This document shows positions 1 to 8,563 of a stretch of DNA of 64,000 nucleotides, piece after piece. Numbering within the stretch: position 1 is the stretch's first letter; each line of letters opens with the position of its first letter. A model generated the notes under the pieces. The model saw only the letters and a program-made list of their open reading frames with translations. It did not search any database and was not told where the DNA came from. The translations under genes and the position numbers were made by a program. The stretch is from Thalassotalea sp. Sam97 (GTDB lineage: Bacteria > Pseudomonadota > Gammaproteobacteria > Enterobacterales > Alteromonadaceae), in NCBI RefSeq assembly GCF_041379765.1, contig NZ_CP166919.1:2418001-2482000 (forward strand), in the 5' to 3' direction.

Positions 1-1472
1 TCGCTGAAGAAATGTTATCGAATGCCGGTCATAGTCAAGGCGATATTTATTGGTTTACCGATGGTATAACCCGTGATGAAGTCGAGGATATTCAAGGTTT
101 CGTCAATGATAGCAATCATCGCATCAACATCTTAGCCGTTGGCACTGAACAAGGTGCGCCAATCACGTTAGCTAATGGTGAACTGATGAAAGACCGTCGC
201 GGTAACATCGTTATTCCTAAATTAACCACCAACAGCTTGTCAGCTCTGAGTCGCAATTCAGGCGGGATTTTTACGCCAATCACCGCTGATGATAGCGATG
301 TTAAAAAACTAAGTGCATTAAGCAAACTTGATAGCGAGCGCTCCCTAGAAAGTCAGCAACAAAACCAAGGAGACCAATGGCAAGAGTTTGGCCCTTATTT
401 ATTACTGATTGCGTTGCCATTGGCACTGGGATATTTCCGCAAAGGAGTGTTACTAACACCATTATTGACCGGCTTGCTAGTAACTAGCATATGGCTTCCC
501 GGTGCAGCTCATGCCTCGCTATGGGACGATTTGTGGCAAACAGACGACCAGCAAGGGCACAAGCAGTTTTTACAACAAGACTTTACCAAGGCCGCAAAGC
601 AATTTAATCAGCCAGACTGGCAAGGTGCTAGTTATTACCGCGCGGGTGATTACGAAAACGCCATAAAAGCCTTTGCGCAATCTGACAGTGAACAAGCAAT
701 GTATAACAGCGCTAATGCGTATGCGCAGTTAGGCCAGCTACAACAAGCCCTTGATGGATACAAAAAAGTGTTGCAGCAAAATCCGCAACATGCAGATGCT
801 AAGGCCAATAAAACGCTCGTTGAAAAATTGCTTGAACAGCAGCAACTGCAACAAAATAATCCGTCGCAAAGCACTGAAGATCAAAAACAATCAGACGATC
901 AACAAAGTCAAGACAACCAGCAAAGCCAAAGCGAGCAACCGCGCCAAGATGGTCAACAAGCTAACGACCAACAAGGAGCAGGCGAGCAACAATCACAATC
1001 CTCGACGCAACAAAATGACCAAGGCGCTAGCAAAGATGACCAATCGCAGCAACAACAGGGAAATGCAGGAGATAGTAGCGATCCGCAAGATCCCTCATCT
1101 CCACCTGCACAGCCTGATGATAAAATGGGTCGCGATCAACAAACCAATAAGCCGACATCCAATGACAATGCAAATAACGCAGATAAGGCACAGAACCCCC
1201 AACAACATGCTGGTGAGTTAAACGATACAGAGCAACAACAACAGGCTAAAGCTAAGCAGCAAAAAGTAGAGCAAACCGAAGCTGCGGATCAACAAAGCTC
1301 GGTTGCTGTAGAGTCTGACTCCTCGGCAGAAAGTGAGCAACAACAACGTTATGAACAAATGTTAAGACGCGTCACGGATGACCCGCAATTATTATTGCAA
1401 AACAAAATGCGCCTTGAATACCAAAAGCGCCGACAAAATCGAAGCAGTATTGGAGTAAAAGAAAAATGGTAA
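1..1472 (+). CDS. Bat-type VWA/TPR protein, C-terminal part (5' truncated by window edge)
   Basis: The reading frame is open from the first bases of the window, so the true start lies upstream. From the first internal Met, residues 1-115 look like the end of a von Willebrand factor A domain (ending with a segment on testing a property before pass-over: IYWFTDGI, then INILAVGT). Two hydrophobic segments follow at about 127-141 and 143-167, then TPR-like repeats at about 200-273 (GDYENAIKAF, LGQLQQALDGYKKVL). Residues 273-443 are an extremely Gln/Asn/Asp-rich, low-complexity stretch, and the protein ends in a basic tail. This arrangement fits the fused BatB/BatC proteins of the Bacteroides aerotolerance (Bat) cluster, usually found with MoxR ATPase and BatA genes, which would lie upstream. 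The stop overlaps the start of batD, so the two are translationally coupled. The biochemical role of Bat proteins is not well defined. Confidence 0.85.
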   Translation, partial: AEEMLSNAGHSQGDIYWFTDGITRDEVEDIQGFVNDSNHRINILAVGTEQGAPITLANGELMKDRRGNIVIPKLTTNSLSALSRNSGGIFTPITADDSDVKKLSALSKLDSERSLESQQQNQGDQWQEFGPYLLLIALPLALGYFRKGVLLTPLLTGLLVTSIWLPGAAHASLWDDLWQTDDQQGHKQFLQQDFTKAAKQFNQPDWQGASYYRAGDYENAIKAFAQSDSEQAMYNSANAYAQLGQLQQALDGYKKVLQQNPQHADAKANKTLVEKLLEQQQLQQNNPSQSTEDQKQSDDQQSQDNQQSQSEQPRQDGQQANDQQGAGEQQSQSSTQQNDQGASKDDQSQQQQGNAGDSSDPQDPSSPPAQPDDKMGRDQQTNKPTSNDNANNADKAQNPQQHAGELNDTEQQQQAKAKQQKVEQTEAADQQSSVAVESDSSAESEQQQRYEQMLRRVTDDPQLLLQNKMRLEYQKRRQNRSSIGVKEKW

Positions 1473-3094
1473 TCGCTTATCGTTTCATCATTGGTTTCAT
1501 CGCCTTGCTATGGAGTGCTCAAACACTAGCGCTCGAGGTCAGCGCCAGCATTGATAAAAACCCCGCTGTTGTCGATGAGTCATTGGTATTAACCGTCATA
1601 GCCCAAGACTCGGTAGCAGCCGATGCCTTTGATCCGTCGTCATTACAAACCGATTTTGTCGTTGGTCGTACGTCAATCAGTAGCCAAACCAGTATGGTGA
1701 ATTGGCAAACCACCCGCACGACACGCTGGACTACGTTATTAATCCCAAAGCAAGCCGGGACTTTAACCATTCCTGCATTACAAGTCGCTGATGCGCGCAC
1801 CCAACCAATAGAACTAAGTGTGTTACCAGCTGCTGATAAGAGTAAGCAAACACAAAAAGATGTTTATATCACCTCGCAAGTATCGAAGCAGAGCGTCTAT
1901 GTCCAACAACAGTTTACGTTGACGGTGCGCTTGCATTTTGCCGCAGAATTAAAGCGCGGTAGCATCGCTGATCCGAAGATGACTGGCGCTGAAATTCGTC
2001 AAATTGGTGAAAACAATGAATACAGTGACATTATCGACGGTCGTCGCTTTCGTATCATTGAACGTGTCTATTCAGTAAAACCACAAACATCGGGAAATCT
2101 GGTACTGCACAGCGTCGTTTTTGAGGGCGAGATTGTTAAACAAGGCAATCAACGTCGCTCTCTATTTGGCGGGTTAAACAGCGGTACGCCGATTAATGTT
2201 AAAGGTGAATCTATAGATATCACAGTAAAACCAGCTGAAAGCAACTTTAATGGTGAATGGTTACCAAGTGAATTGATCGTGGTTGAGGATGCCTGGCCTA
2301 CTCAGCAAGAGCCGTTTCAACTGGGTGAACCCATCACTCGAACCGTGACCATAACGGCTGCGGCACTAAGCGCAGAACAGCTGCCCGAGCTTAGTTTTAG
2401 TGCACCTGATGGTCTAAAGATTTATCCTGATCAAGCGGAAAGCCAAATTGGCGTGAAAAACAACGTATTGATCAGCCAAAAAGTACAAGAATTTGCCATT
2501 GTTCCGACGCAATCTGGGACTTTTGTTATCCCTGAGCTACGCATTCCTTGGTGGAACACGGAACTTAACCTCCAAGAGCAAGCTATTATCCCAAGTAAAA
2601 CCATCACCGTCGAAGGTGCCGCGATTGTGCAACCGCAAAATACAGTGCCCTCGCCAACGGTTAGCACTGAACCGCAACAAGCTTCTTATTTGCAATGGTT
2701 GTTTTTAACCGGCTGGATTGCCACGGCTTTAGCATGGCTGTATGTCGCCAAATTCAGGGGCAAAGTCCAACCTAAAAAGCGATTCAACCCCCGTGATAAG
2801 CCATACTACTTGCAACTGATGGCCGCATGTAAGCAAAATAACGGAGAACAGGTTTTGACCTTACTGCCGCTGTGGGGCGGTGAGTTATTAGCGAATGCAC
2901 ATATCGCAAATTTACAACAGTTACTCGACGCCGTTGAAGATAAGGACCTTCATGATGCTGTCAACCAGCTACAACAATGTTATTACGGCAAGCAACAAGC
3001 CCCGTGGCAAGGCTCTCAATTGTTAAAAGTGATATCAAGAATACAAACGCATACGACACAAAAACAACAGGTTGAATTTGCGCTAAACCCATAA
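1466..3094 (+). CDS. batD: BatD family protein (oxygen-tolerance domain)
   Basis: A 542-residue protein with an N-terminal signal peptide (about 1-22, ending near LALEVSA), a long extracytoplasmic beta-rich region (about 25-400) and one transmembrane helix at about 410-428 followed by a basic cytoplasmic tail. The opening strands and the repeated immunoglobulin-like modules match the BatD family. Its start overlaps the end of the preceding VWA/TPR gene by 7 nt, the usual Bat operon organisation. It is expected to sit in the inner membrane facing the periplasm, with the VWA proteins as partners. A hairpin follows the gene. Family assignment is confident; a role in aerotolerance is only a family label. 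Confidence 0.85.
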   Translation: MVIAYRFIIGFIALLWSAQTLALEVSASIDKNPAVVDESLVLTVIAQDSVAADAFDPSSLQTDFVVGRTSISSQTSMVNWQTTRTTRWTTLLIPKQAGTLTIPALQVADARTQPIELSVLPAADKSKQTQKDVYITSQVSKQSVYVQQQFTLTVRLHFAAELKRGSIADPKMTGAEIRQIGENNEYSDIIDGRRFRIIERVYSVKPQTSGNLVLHSVVFEGEIVKQGNQRRSLFGGLNSGTPINVKGESIDITVKPAESNFNGEWLPSELIVVEDAWPTQQEPFQLGEPITRTVTITAAALSAEQLPELSFSAPDGLKIYPDQAESQIGVKNNVLISQKVQEFAIVPTQSGTFVIPELRIPWWNTELNLQEQAIIPSKTITVEGAAIVQPQNTVPSPTVSTEPQQASYLQWLFLTGWIATALAWLYVAKFRGKVQPKKRFNPRDKPYYLQLMAACKQNNGEQVLTLLPLWGGELLANAHIANLQQLLDAVEDKDLHDAVNQLQQCYYGKQQAPWQGSQLLKVISRIQTHTTQKQQVEFALNP

Positions 3095-3121
3095 CAACCT
3101 AACACGAAATAACATGCCGAG

Positions 3122-3149
3122 AATGCCCACTTGTTGTGGGCATTGTTAT
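3122..3149 (+). terminator. Hairpin downstream of batD, weak terminator
   Basis: Perfect 9-bp stem (AATGCCCAC / GTGGGCATT) with a 5-nt loop, 28 nt after the batD stop. Only a short, interrupted T-rich tail follows, so it is a weak intrinsic terminator or an mRNA-stabilising hairpin. Confidence 0.5.
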
Positions 3150-3246
3150 ACCGACTTACGCAGAAATACAATAAAAAATTTTATTTGGGAAGAAAAGTCA
3201 CCACGGACAGGTCTCAACTTATAACTCCTTTAACATAATATGGACT

Positions 3247-3762
3247 ATGGCAACTAAACAACAACGCTTTGAGGCTCTCGTTAACGCCCTGCACGCCGAT
3301 TTGTATCGCTATGCATATTGGCTAGTCCACGATAAACAGGTGGCCGAAGACCTAGTGCAAGAAACCTTTTTGCGTGCTTGGAGAGCGTTAGATAGTCTCA
3401 ACGACAATAATGCCGCTAAATCTTGGTTAATTACCATATTAAGGCGTGAAAACGCCCGTCGTTTTGAGCGTAAACAGTTTGATATGGCGGACTACGACGA
3501 AAGCCAAATTCTAGATACAGAGAGCTTATCGGTTGAGCAAGCTCAAGAGCATCATTGGCTTCAACGACGTATCGCTAGCTTATCGCCGGAATATCGAGAG
3601 CCGTTGGTATTGCAAGTTATTGCAGGTTTTAAAGGCGATGAAATAGCCAAGATATTAAAGCTCAATAAAAATACCGTTATGACACGCTTATTTAGAGCTC
3701 GTAATCAACTTAAAGATGCCATAGTACAAGACAACCAAGCCAAGGGGCGACGCAATGGATGA
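3247..3762 (+). CDS. ECF-type RNA polymerase sigma factor
   Basis: A 171-residue sigma-70 family protein made of regions 2 and 4 only, the ECF layout. Region 2 spans about residues 13-70 and holds the conserved segment AEDLVQETFLRAWRAL. Region 4 spans about 115-165 with the helix-turn-helix GDEIAKILKLNKNTVMTRL. The end overlaps by 8 nt the start of a gene for a single-pass membrane protein of the DUF3379 family, which suggests co-translation and a sigma/anti-sigma pair. The signal and regulon are not visible. An ECF promoter for autoregulation was looked for in the 150 bp upstream and was not clear. Confidence 0.9.
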   Translation: MATKQQRFEALVNALHADLYRYAYWLVHDKQVAEDLVQETFLRAWRALDSLNDNNAAKSWLITILRRENARRFERKQFDMADYDESQILDTESLSVEQAQEHHWLQRRIASLSPEYREPLVLQVIAGFKGDEIAKILKLNKNTVMTRLFRARNQLKDAIVQDNQAKGRRNG

Positions 3763-4462
3763 ATTAGAATTTCGTCGAAAGCTCTACGCTGATCCAAACG
3801 ACAGCAGCATAAACGACGCTATTGCTAGCGATGATGAACGCAAACGATTAGCCAAACAGATGAAACAAATCGATGCTGATATCGCCGCAGCAATGAAGGT
3901 TAGCGTACCAGATAAACTTGCTGAAAAAATTATTTTACAACAAAGTCTAACTGCCCATCAGCACCGCCAACGTAAAACCCGCTGGTATTTGGCTATGGCA
4001 GCGTCTATCGCTTTTATTGTTGGCATATCCTTTAGCTATCGCTACATGACTCCTGCCTATAACTCGATTTCTGACTATGCGCTTGCTCATTACTACCACG
4101 AGCAAGACGACTATAAAGAGCGCGCAGGCAGTAACTATGAACTAGATGACATTAATCAAGTTATGGGCTCGATGGGGATCAGTTTGCAACAATCGATAGG
4201 GAAATTGATCGCCGTAGAAGAATGCTTTTTTGACGGCATGGATTCGCTGCACCTAGTGTTTGAAGGGCTCAACGATAACGTCAATGTATTTATTTTACCA
4301 AAAAATAAGCATTTACAGCATAGTAAGCAGTTTGCTGACAATAGGACGCACGGCGTCAGTCAACAATACCCGCAAGGGCATGTGGTGATCGTTGCTGATA
4401 AAAATACCCCACTTGACAGCTGGCAGCAGCAGCTTAGCCGTCATATTAAGTGGTCCATTTAA
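3755..4462 (+). CDS. DUF3379 family membrane protein, putative anti-sigma partner
   Basis: A 235-residue protein with a cytoplasmic, charged N-terminal part (1-75), one membrane helix at about 77-96 (WYLAMAASIAFIVGISFSY) and a periplasmic C-terminal domain. It matches the DUF3379 family of Alteromonadales and Vibrionales, which is typically encoded right after an ECF sigma gene. Topology and the 8-nt overlap with the sigma gene suggest that the N-terminal part sequesters the sigma factor. No zinc anti-sigma motif (HxxxCxxC) is present. The anti-sigma role is inferred from position and topology. Confidence 0.75.
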   Translation: MDELEFRRKLYADPNDSSINDAIASDDERKRLAKQMKQIDADIAAAMKVSVPDKLAEKIILQQSLTAHQHRQRKTRWYLAMAASIAFIVGISFSYRYMTPAYNSISDYALAHYYHEQDDYKERAGSNYELDDINQVMGSMGISLQQSIGKLIAVEECFFDGMDSLHLVFEGLNDNVNVFILPKNKHLQHSKQFADNRTHGVSQQYPQGHVVIVADKNTPLDSWQQQLSRHIKWSI

Positions 4463-4654
4463 CGGCTCTCCCCCCCTGTAAGTGATTTCCTCCCGTAAGT
4501 TGCTTGGATAAAGCTCCGGGCAACAAAATACCACAGTATTAATACGTTGTTGACGATATACACTGGACAAATGTCGCGCAATTGTTCGATAGACTGTCAA
4601 TAGCTCGCATTCCTTGATAGTATCGCCTCAAATTAAAAATAGATGATAATAATT

Positions 4655-6133
4655 ATGGCAATTGAAACTCCCATGTTAGTAACCTTTATCGGTTACTTAC
4701 TTACTACGTTGCTCATTGGCTTTATTGCCTATAAAGCAACATCGACTCTGAGTGACTACATTCTTGGTGGTCGCCAATTAGGTCCCGCAGTCACGGCTCT
4801 AAGTGTTGGTGCATCCGATATGAGTGGCTGGCTTTTACTCGGCTTACCTGGGGCGATTTACTTATCGGGTGCCAGCGAAGTATGGATTGGTGTCGGCTTA
4901 GTCATTGGTGCGTTATTTAACTGGTTATTGGTTGCCCCTAAGCTACGCAGCTTTACTGAAAAGGCCAATAACTCTCACACGCTACCAGAATTTTTTGAAA
5001 ATCGCTTTGCTGATAAATCGCACGTTATACGTTTAATGTCAGCACTAACTATATTGATTTTCTTTACGTTTTACGTATCTTCTGGCCTTGTGGGCGGGGC
5101 GATATTATTTGAGAAAGTATTTGGTTTAGAGTACACCACGGCATTGATCATTGGCGCTATTGTTATTGTATCCTATACCTTTTTAGGCGGTTTTTTGGCG
5201 GTAAGCTGGACTGACTTTTTCCAAGGTTGTTTAATGCTAATCGCGCTGATCATTTTACCCATAGTTGCCGTAAATGAACTTGGCGGTATGGCACAAACAC
5301 AACAACTTCTTGCGCAAACAAACCCAGATTATTCCGAGCTATTTAAAGATTTTTCGTGGATTGGATTTTTCTCGCTGATGGCGTGGGGACTTGGTTACTT
5401 TGGTCAGCCTCATATTTTATCGCGCTTTATGGCTATTCGCTCGGTTGATGATATCCCAACCTCTCGCAATATTGCCATGATTTGGATGGTGCTATCACTG
5501 TTGGGAGCACTTGCCGTTGGTTTAGTGGGTATTGCCTATTATGCTGATGCGCCACTGGATAACCCAGAGACCATCTTCATCTTTTTATCAAAAGCGTTGC
5601 TTAACCCTTGGGTTGCTGGTGTTATTATCGCCGCCATTTTATCGGCAATCATGAGTACCATTGATTCGCAGTTATTGGTTTGCTCAAGTGTTGTGGTTGA
5701 AGATTTCTATAAAATTTATGTCAAAAAGAAAGCGAGTGAAGCTCAATTAGTATGGCTAACACGCTTTTCACTACTGGCGATAGCTATTATTGCCACCTTT
5801 GTAGCTCTTGATCCACAAAGCAGTGTACTTGGCTTGGTGAGCTATGCGTGGGCAGGCTTTGGTAGTGCCTTTGGACCAACGGTATTACTTGCCTTATTCT
5901 GGTCTAAGTACACCCGTTTTGGTGCGATTGCTTCAATTGTAACGGGTGCGTTAGTTGTTATTTTTTGGCCTATGTTAAAAGATCTCGGCGGGCTATTTAG
6001 CTTATATGAAATGATCCCAGGCTTTATCGCATCACTGCTTGTTGGTGTGTTAGTAAGCAAAGCCACTGCGAAACAAGACAAAGACAGTGAAGCGGTATAT
6101 CACACGCTGATCAGTCACTATCGAAACGGCTAA
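4655..6133 (+). CDS. putP: Sodium/proline symporter PutP
   Basis: A roughly 492-residue member of the sodium:solute symporter family (SSS), with about 13 membrane helices. The segment DMSGWLLLGLPGAIY near the N terminus and STIDSQLLVCSSVVVEDFYK near residue 350 are close to the PutP signature, which separates it from pantothenate or glucose members. It imports L-proline with Na+, giving carbon, nitrogen and osmoprotection. Two in-frame ATGs exist, at 4643 and 4655; the second begins the conserved-looking MAIETPML, but neither has a strong ribosome site. No putA is next to it. The length is normal for the family. Confidence 0.93.
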   Translation: MAIETPMLVTFIGYLLTTLLIGFIAYKATSTLSDYILGGRQLGPAVTALSVGASDMSGWLLLGLPGAIYLSGASEVWIGVGLVIGALFNWLLVAPKLRSFTEKANNSHTLPEFFENRFADKSHVIRLMSALTILIFFTFYVSSGLVGGAILFEKVFGLEYTTALIIGAIVIVSYTFLGGFLAVSWTDFFQGCLMLIALIILPIVAVNELGGMAQTQQLLAQTNPDYSELFKDFSWIGFFSLMAWGLGYFGQPHILSRFMAIRSVDDIPTSRNIAMIWMVLSLLGALAVGLVGIAYYADAPLDNPETIFIFLSKALLNPWVAGVIIAAILSAIMSTIDSQLLVCSSVVVEDFYKIYVKKKASEAQLVWLTRFSLLAIAIIATFVALDPQSSVLGLVSYAWAGFGSAFGPTVLLALFWSKYTRFGAIASIVTGALVVIFWPMLKDLGGLFSLYEMIPGFIASLLVGVLVSKATAKQDKDSEAVYHTLISHYRNG

Positions 6134-6172
6134 TAAAGGTTAAATATCGCTAAAACAGCGATACGAGCTAAA

Positions 6173-6211
6173 AATAAGGGCAGCATGAAAGTTATCTATG
6201 CTGCCCTTATT
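6173..6211. terminator. Bidirectional terminator between putP and galE
   Basis: Perfect 14-bp inverted repeat (6173-6186 and 6198-6211) with an 11-nt loop. The stem core is GGGCAGCAT/ATGCTGCCC and its ends carry A- and T-rich tracts on both sides. It lies between two convergent genes and should stop transcription from both. A second small hairpin (TATCGCT/AGCGATA) precedes it at 6146-6164. Confidence 0.85.
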
Positions 6212-6236
6212 AATTTATAACTGTGGTTATAAACGT

Positions 6237-7247
6237 TTATTCGAAACCGTTCGGGTTTTGTGATTGCCAGCGCCATGTATCGGCAATCATGTCATCCAAG
6301 TTTCGCTGAGCTTGCCAGCCTAAAAAGTCACTCGCTAAATCCGCTTTGGCAAAAACGGTAGCAATATCACCAGGACGGCGTGGACAAATTTGATATGGAA
6401 TATCCACACCGCTGATTTCTTTGAACTTGTCAACAATCTGTAAAACAGATGTACCATTACCGGTACCGACATTGATAGCCATGCAACCATCGACTTTTGC
6501 TAATGCATCAACCGCTTTTAAATGGGCAATAGCAAGATCGACCACGTGAATATAATCGCGTACGCCAGTGCCATCGACCGTGTCATAATCATCACCCCAA
6601 ACACTAAGCTCTGGACGCTTACCAACAGCGACTTGTGATACAAACGGTAACAGGTTATTTGGAATACCGTTTGGTGACTCACCAATAAGACCTGATTTAT
6701 GGGCCCCAATTGGGTTAAAGTATCGCAACGAAACAATCGACCACTCAGGATCGCTTTTGGCCAGATCAAATAGGATGTGTTCTATCATCAACTTGGTTTG
6801 ACCATAAGGGTTTGTTGCTGAGGTTGGCATCGACTCAACAAGTGGCGATACGTTATTTTCACCGTAGACGGTGGCCGATGAACTAAACACCAAGTTTTTA
6901 ACATTATATTCGGCCATCACCTCAAGCAAGACAACGGTACCTGAAACGTTATTATGATAATAACTTAATGGTATTTGTGTTGATTCACCAACTGCTTTCA
7001 AGCCAGCAAAATGGATCACGCTGGTGATGTTATGCTCAGCAAAAACCGCTTGCATCGCAGCTTTGTCACAGATATCGGCTTTAATAAAGGTCGGCATTTT
7101 ACCGGTGATTTGCTCGACACGATCAAGACTTTTGGTTGATGAGTTGGCGAGATTATCTACTATAACGACATCTTGACCAGACTCCAACAGCTCGACAACA
7201 GTATGACTGCCTATATAACCGGTTCCGCCGGTAATTAATAAACTCAT
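6237..7247 (-). CDS. galE: UDP-glucose 4-epimerase GalE
   Basis: A 336-residue extended short-chain dehydrogenase/reductase. The NAD-binding glycine motif TGGTGYIGSH is at residues 6-15 and the catalytic YxxxK (YGQTK) is near 149. The segment RYFNPIGAHKSGLIGE is typical of GalE. It interconverts UDP-glucose and UDP-galactose, feeding galactose use and surface polysaccharide synthesis. A ribosome site (GGAAG) lies about 5 nt before the ATG. No other gal genes adjoin it, so a role in polysaccharide precursor supply is likely. Confidence 0.96.
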   Translation of the reverse strand: MSLLITGGTGYIGSHTVVELLESGQDVVIVDNLANSSTKSLDRVEQITGKMPTFIKADICDKAAMQAVFAEHNITSVIHFAGLKAVGESTQIPLSYYHNNVSGTVVLLEVMAEYNVKNLVFSSSATVYGENNVSPLVESMPTSATNPYGQTKLMIEHILFDLAKSDPEWSIVSLRYFNPIGAHKSGLIGESPNGIPNNLLPFVSQVAVGKRPELSVWGDDYDTVDGTGVRDYIHVVDLAIAHLKAVDALAKVDGCMAINVGTGNGTSVLQIVDKFKEISGVDIPYQICPRRPGDIATVFAKADLASDFLGWQAQRNLDDMIADTWRWQSQNPNGFE

Positions 7248-7293
7248 AATACTTCCATTATTTTTAATTACTAACTTATATCATCACGGCTTA

Positions 7294-8250
7294 TCAACGA
7301 TAGTAATTTGCCAGGGTGATGATAAATGTTTCAATTTGCTCTTCTGGCAAGGCATTAATTCCCGCGGCACCTGAGCGCCCACCGCCAGTTGGAAATTGCA
7401 CACAAACCTCATCTGCGCCTTGTTTATTATTCAGTGGCGCCCTAACGCTCACGGTATAACTACCATCTAGGTTTTTGGTTAACACGGCATGGGCTTTATC
7501 CGGTGCCTGATTAGCAAGTTCATTGCCGAAAACACCACTAACACGTCTCGACCAGGCAGCATCGTCTAAACATACCACTTTACAGATGGCATTATCAAAA
7601 AGCACGTCGGCACTAGCAGCTTGGGCCATATCTTGATGATACGCTTCCTGTAATTGATAAAACAATGAGCCTTTATCTACAAACAGCGTATCTGGCGATT
7701 CAGAAGCTAACAGTTGTTCATACAATTTCGCGGGATGAAAATGTAAGTCATTGGTGGTACGTCCATAACCGTTATAATTAACATAAACCCCTAACTCTTT
7801 TAGTAACGCTGAGGTGTTGGTGTCAATACCATGCAGGGCGCAGTGACGATCAGCAACCGCCGTCAAGTTATCGCCATAAGCGGCGGCAATGGCCCATAAT
7901 TTGTACTTACCTTTGAGATGATCATTGACTAACAAACTGGTACAAACGTCGGCAGAGGTGTTGATGTTCGTGTCTAGCAATGACGAGGTTGGAATATTTG
8001 ACGCGCGGTGGTGATCAACGTACATGGTGGGTACACAATGCGCCAATAAGTTTTCCAGCGCTTGTTGGTTTTTATCCATCGAGATATCGAGAATAGTCGC
8101 CGATGTTGCTTGCTCCACATCAATTTGTTGCACCAATGCAATATCACGCTTAACACCGGTAATCAGTGTTGAGTTTTTTGGCTCTGCAAGCCTTAGTTGA
8201 ACTAACGCGATAATGCCGTCGGCATCTCCGTTAAACACATCAAAATGCAT
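7294..8250 (-). CDS. DHH family phosphoesterase
   Basis: A 318-residue protein with the DHH-domain motifs: NGDADG at 7-12 (metal ligands), a third acidic motif with SMDKN near 57, and YVDHHRAS near 78. The C-terminal part carries the DHHA1-like glycine motif FPTGGGRSGAAGI. Relatives act on nanoRNA, pAp, pyrophosphate or cyclic dinucleotides; this gene lacks the extra CBS or GGDEF parts of other subclasses, and its substrate cannot be told from sequence. It is transcribed in the same direction as galE, with 46 nt between, and may be co-transcribed. Confidence 0.85.
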   Translation of the reverse strand: MHFDVFNGDADGIIALVQLRLAEPKNSTLITGVKRDIALVQQIDVEQATSATILDISMDKNQQALENLLAHCVPTMYVDHHRASNIPTSSLLDTNINTSADVCTSLLVNDHLKGKYKLWAIAAAYGDNLTAVADRHCALHGIDTNTSALLKELGVYVNYNGYGRTTNDLHFHPAKLYEQLLASESPDTLFVDKGSLFYQLQEAYHQDMAQAASADVLFDNAICKVVCLDDAAWSRRVSGVFGNELANQAPDKAHAVLTKNLDGSYTVSVRAPLNNKQGADEVCVQFPTGGGRSGAAGINALPEEQIETFIITLANYYR

Positions 8251-8563
8251 CGAAATATCCTTTTTATAATTCTTAGGTCACGATGACTGCTTTATTTAAG
8301 ATTCAAAAACCATAATTTTGTCTATGATTCTACCTGATCAAGGCTATCACTGCTAACGATAACGCACAGAAAGTCAATGCGCCCCTCTATAATTAAAGAT
8401 TTTTATCGTTAGCACATACGATATCCATTAATACGTAAAAAACACAAACAAACTTCCACTCATTTGTAACACGATAATGAACTTCACTTGCAATTAGGCT
8501 TAGCAGTGCGGTATAACATGTCGGTTTTTCCAAAAATCTAAAGAAGTTAGTAAGGAAGTTTAC
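8251..8563. other. Divergent intergenic region, DHH gene / peptide transporter
   Basis: This stretch separates two divergently transcribed genes and must hold both promoters. The only clear sigma-70-like match is the one listed for the transporter. Short ORFs on the minus strand have no ribosome site or coding character. No RNA gene or riboswitch was recognised. Confidence 0.6.
8488..8517 (+). promoter_or_regulatory. Putative sigma-70 promoter of the POT transporter
   Basis: -35 TTGCAA (8488-8493), 18-bp spacer, -10 TATAAC (8512-8517), 46 nt before the start codon. The ribosome site is AAGGAAG just ahead of the ATG. Inferred from the sequence alone. Confidence 0.5.

Noticed and set aside
751..1221. 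156-codon ORF in another frame inside the Bat gene
   Set aside because: It arises from the CAA-rich repeats of the Gln-rich tail; no ribosome site and Lys/Asn-rich junk composition.
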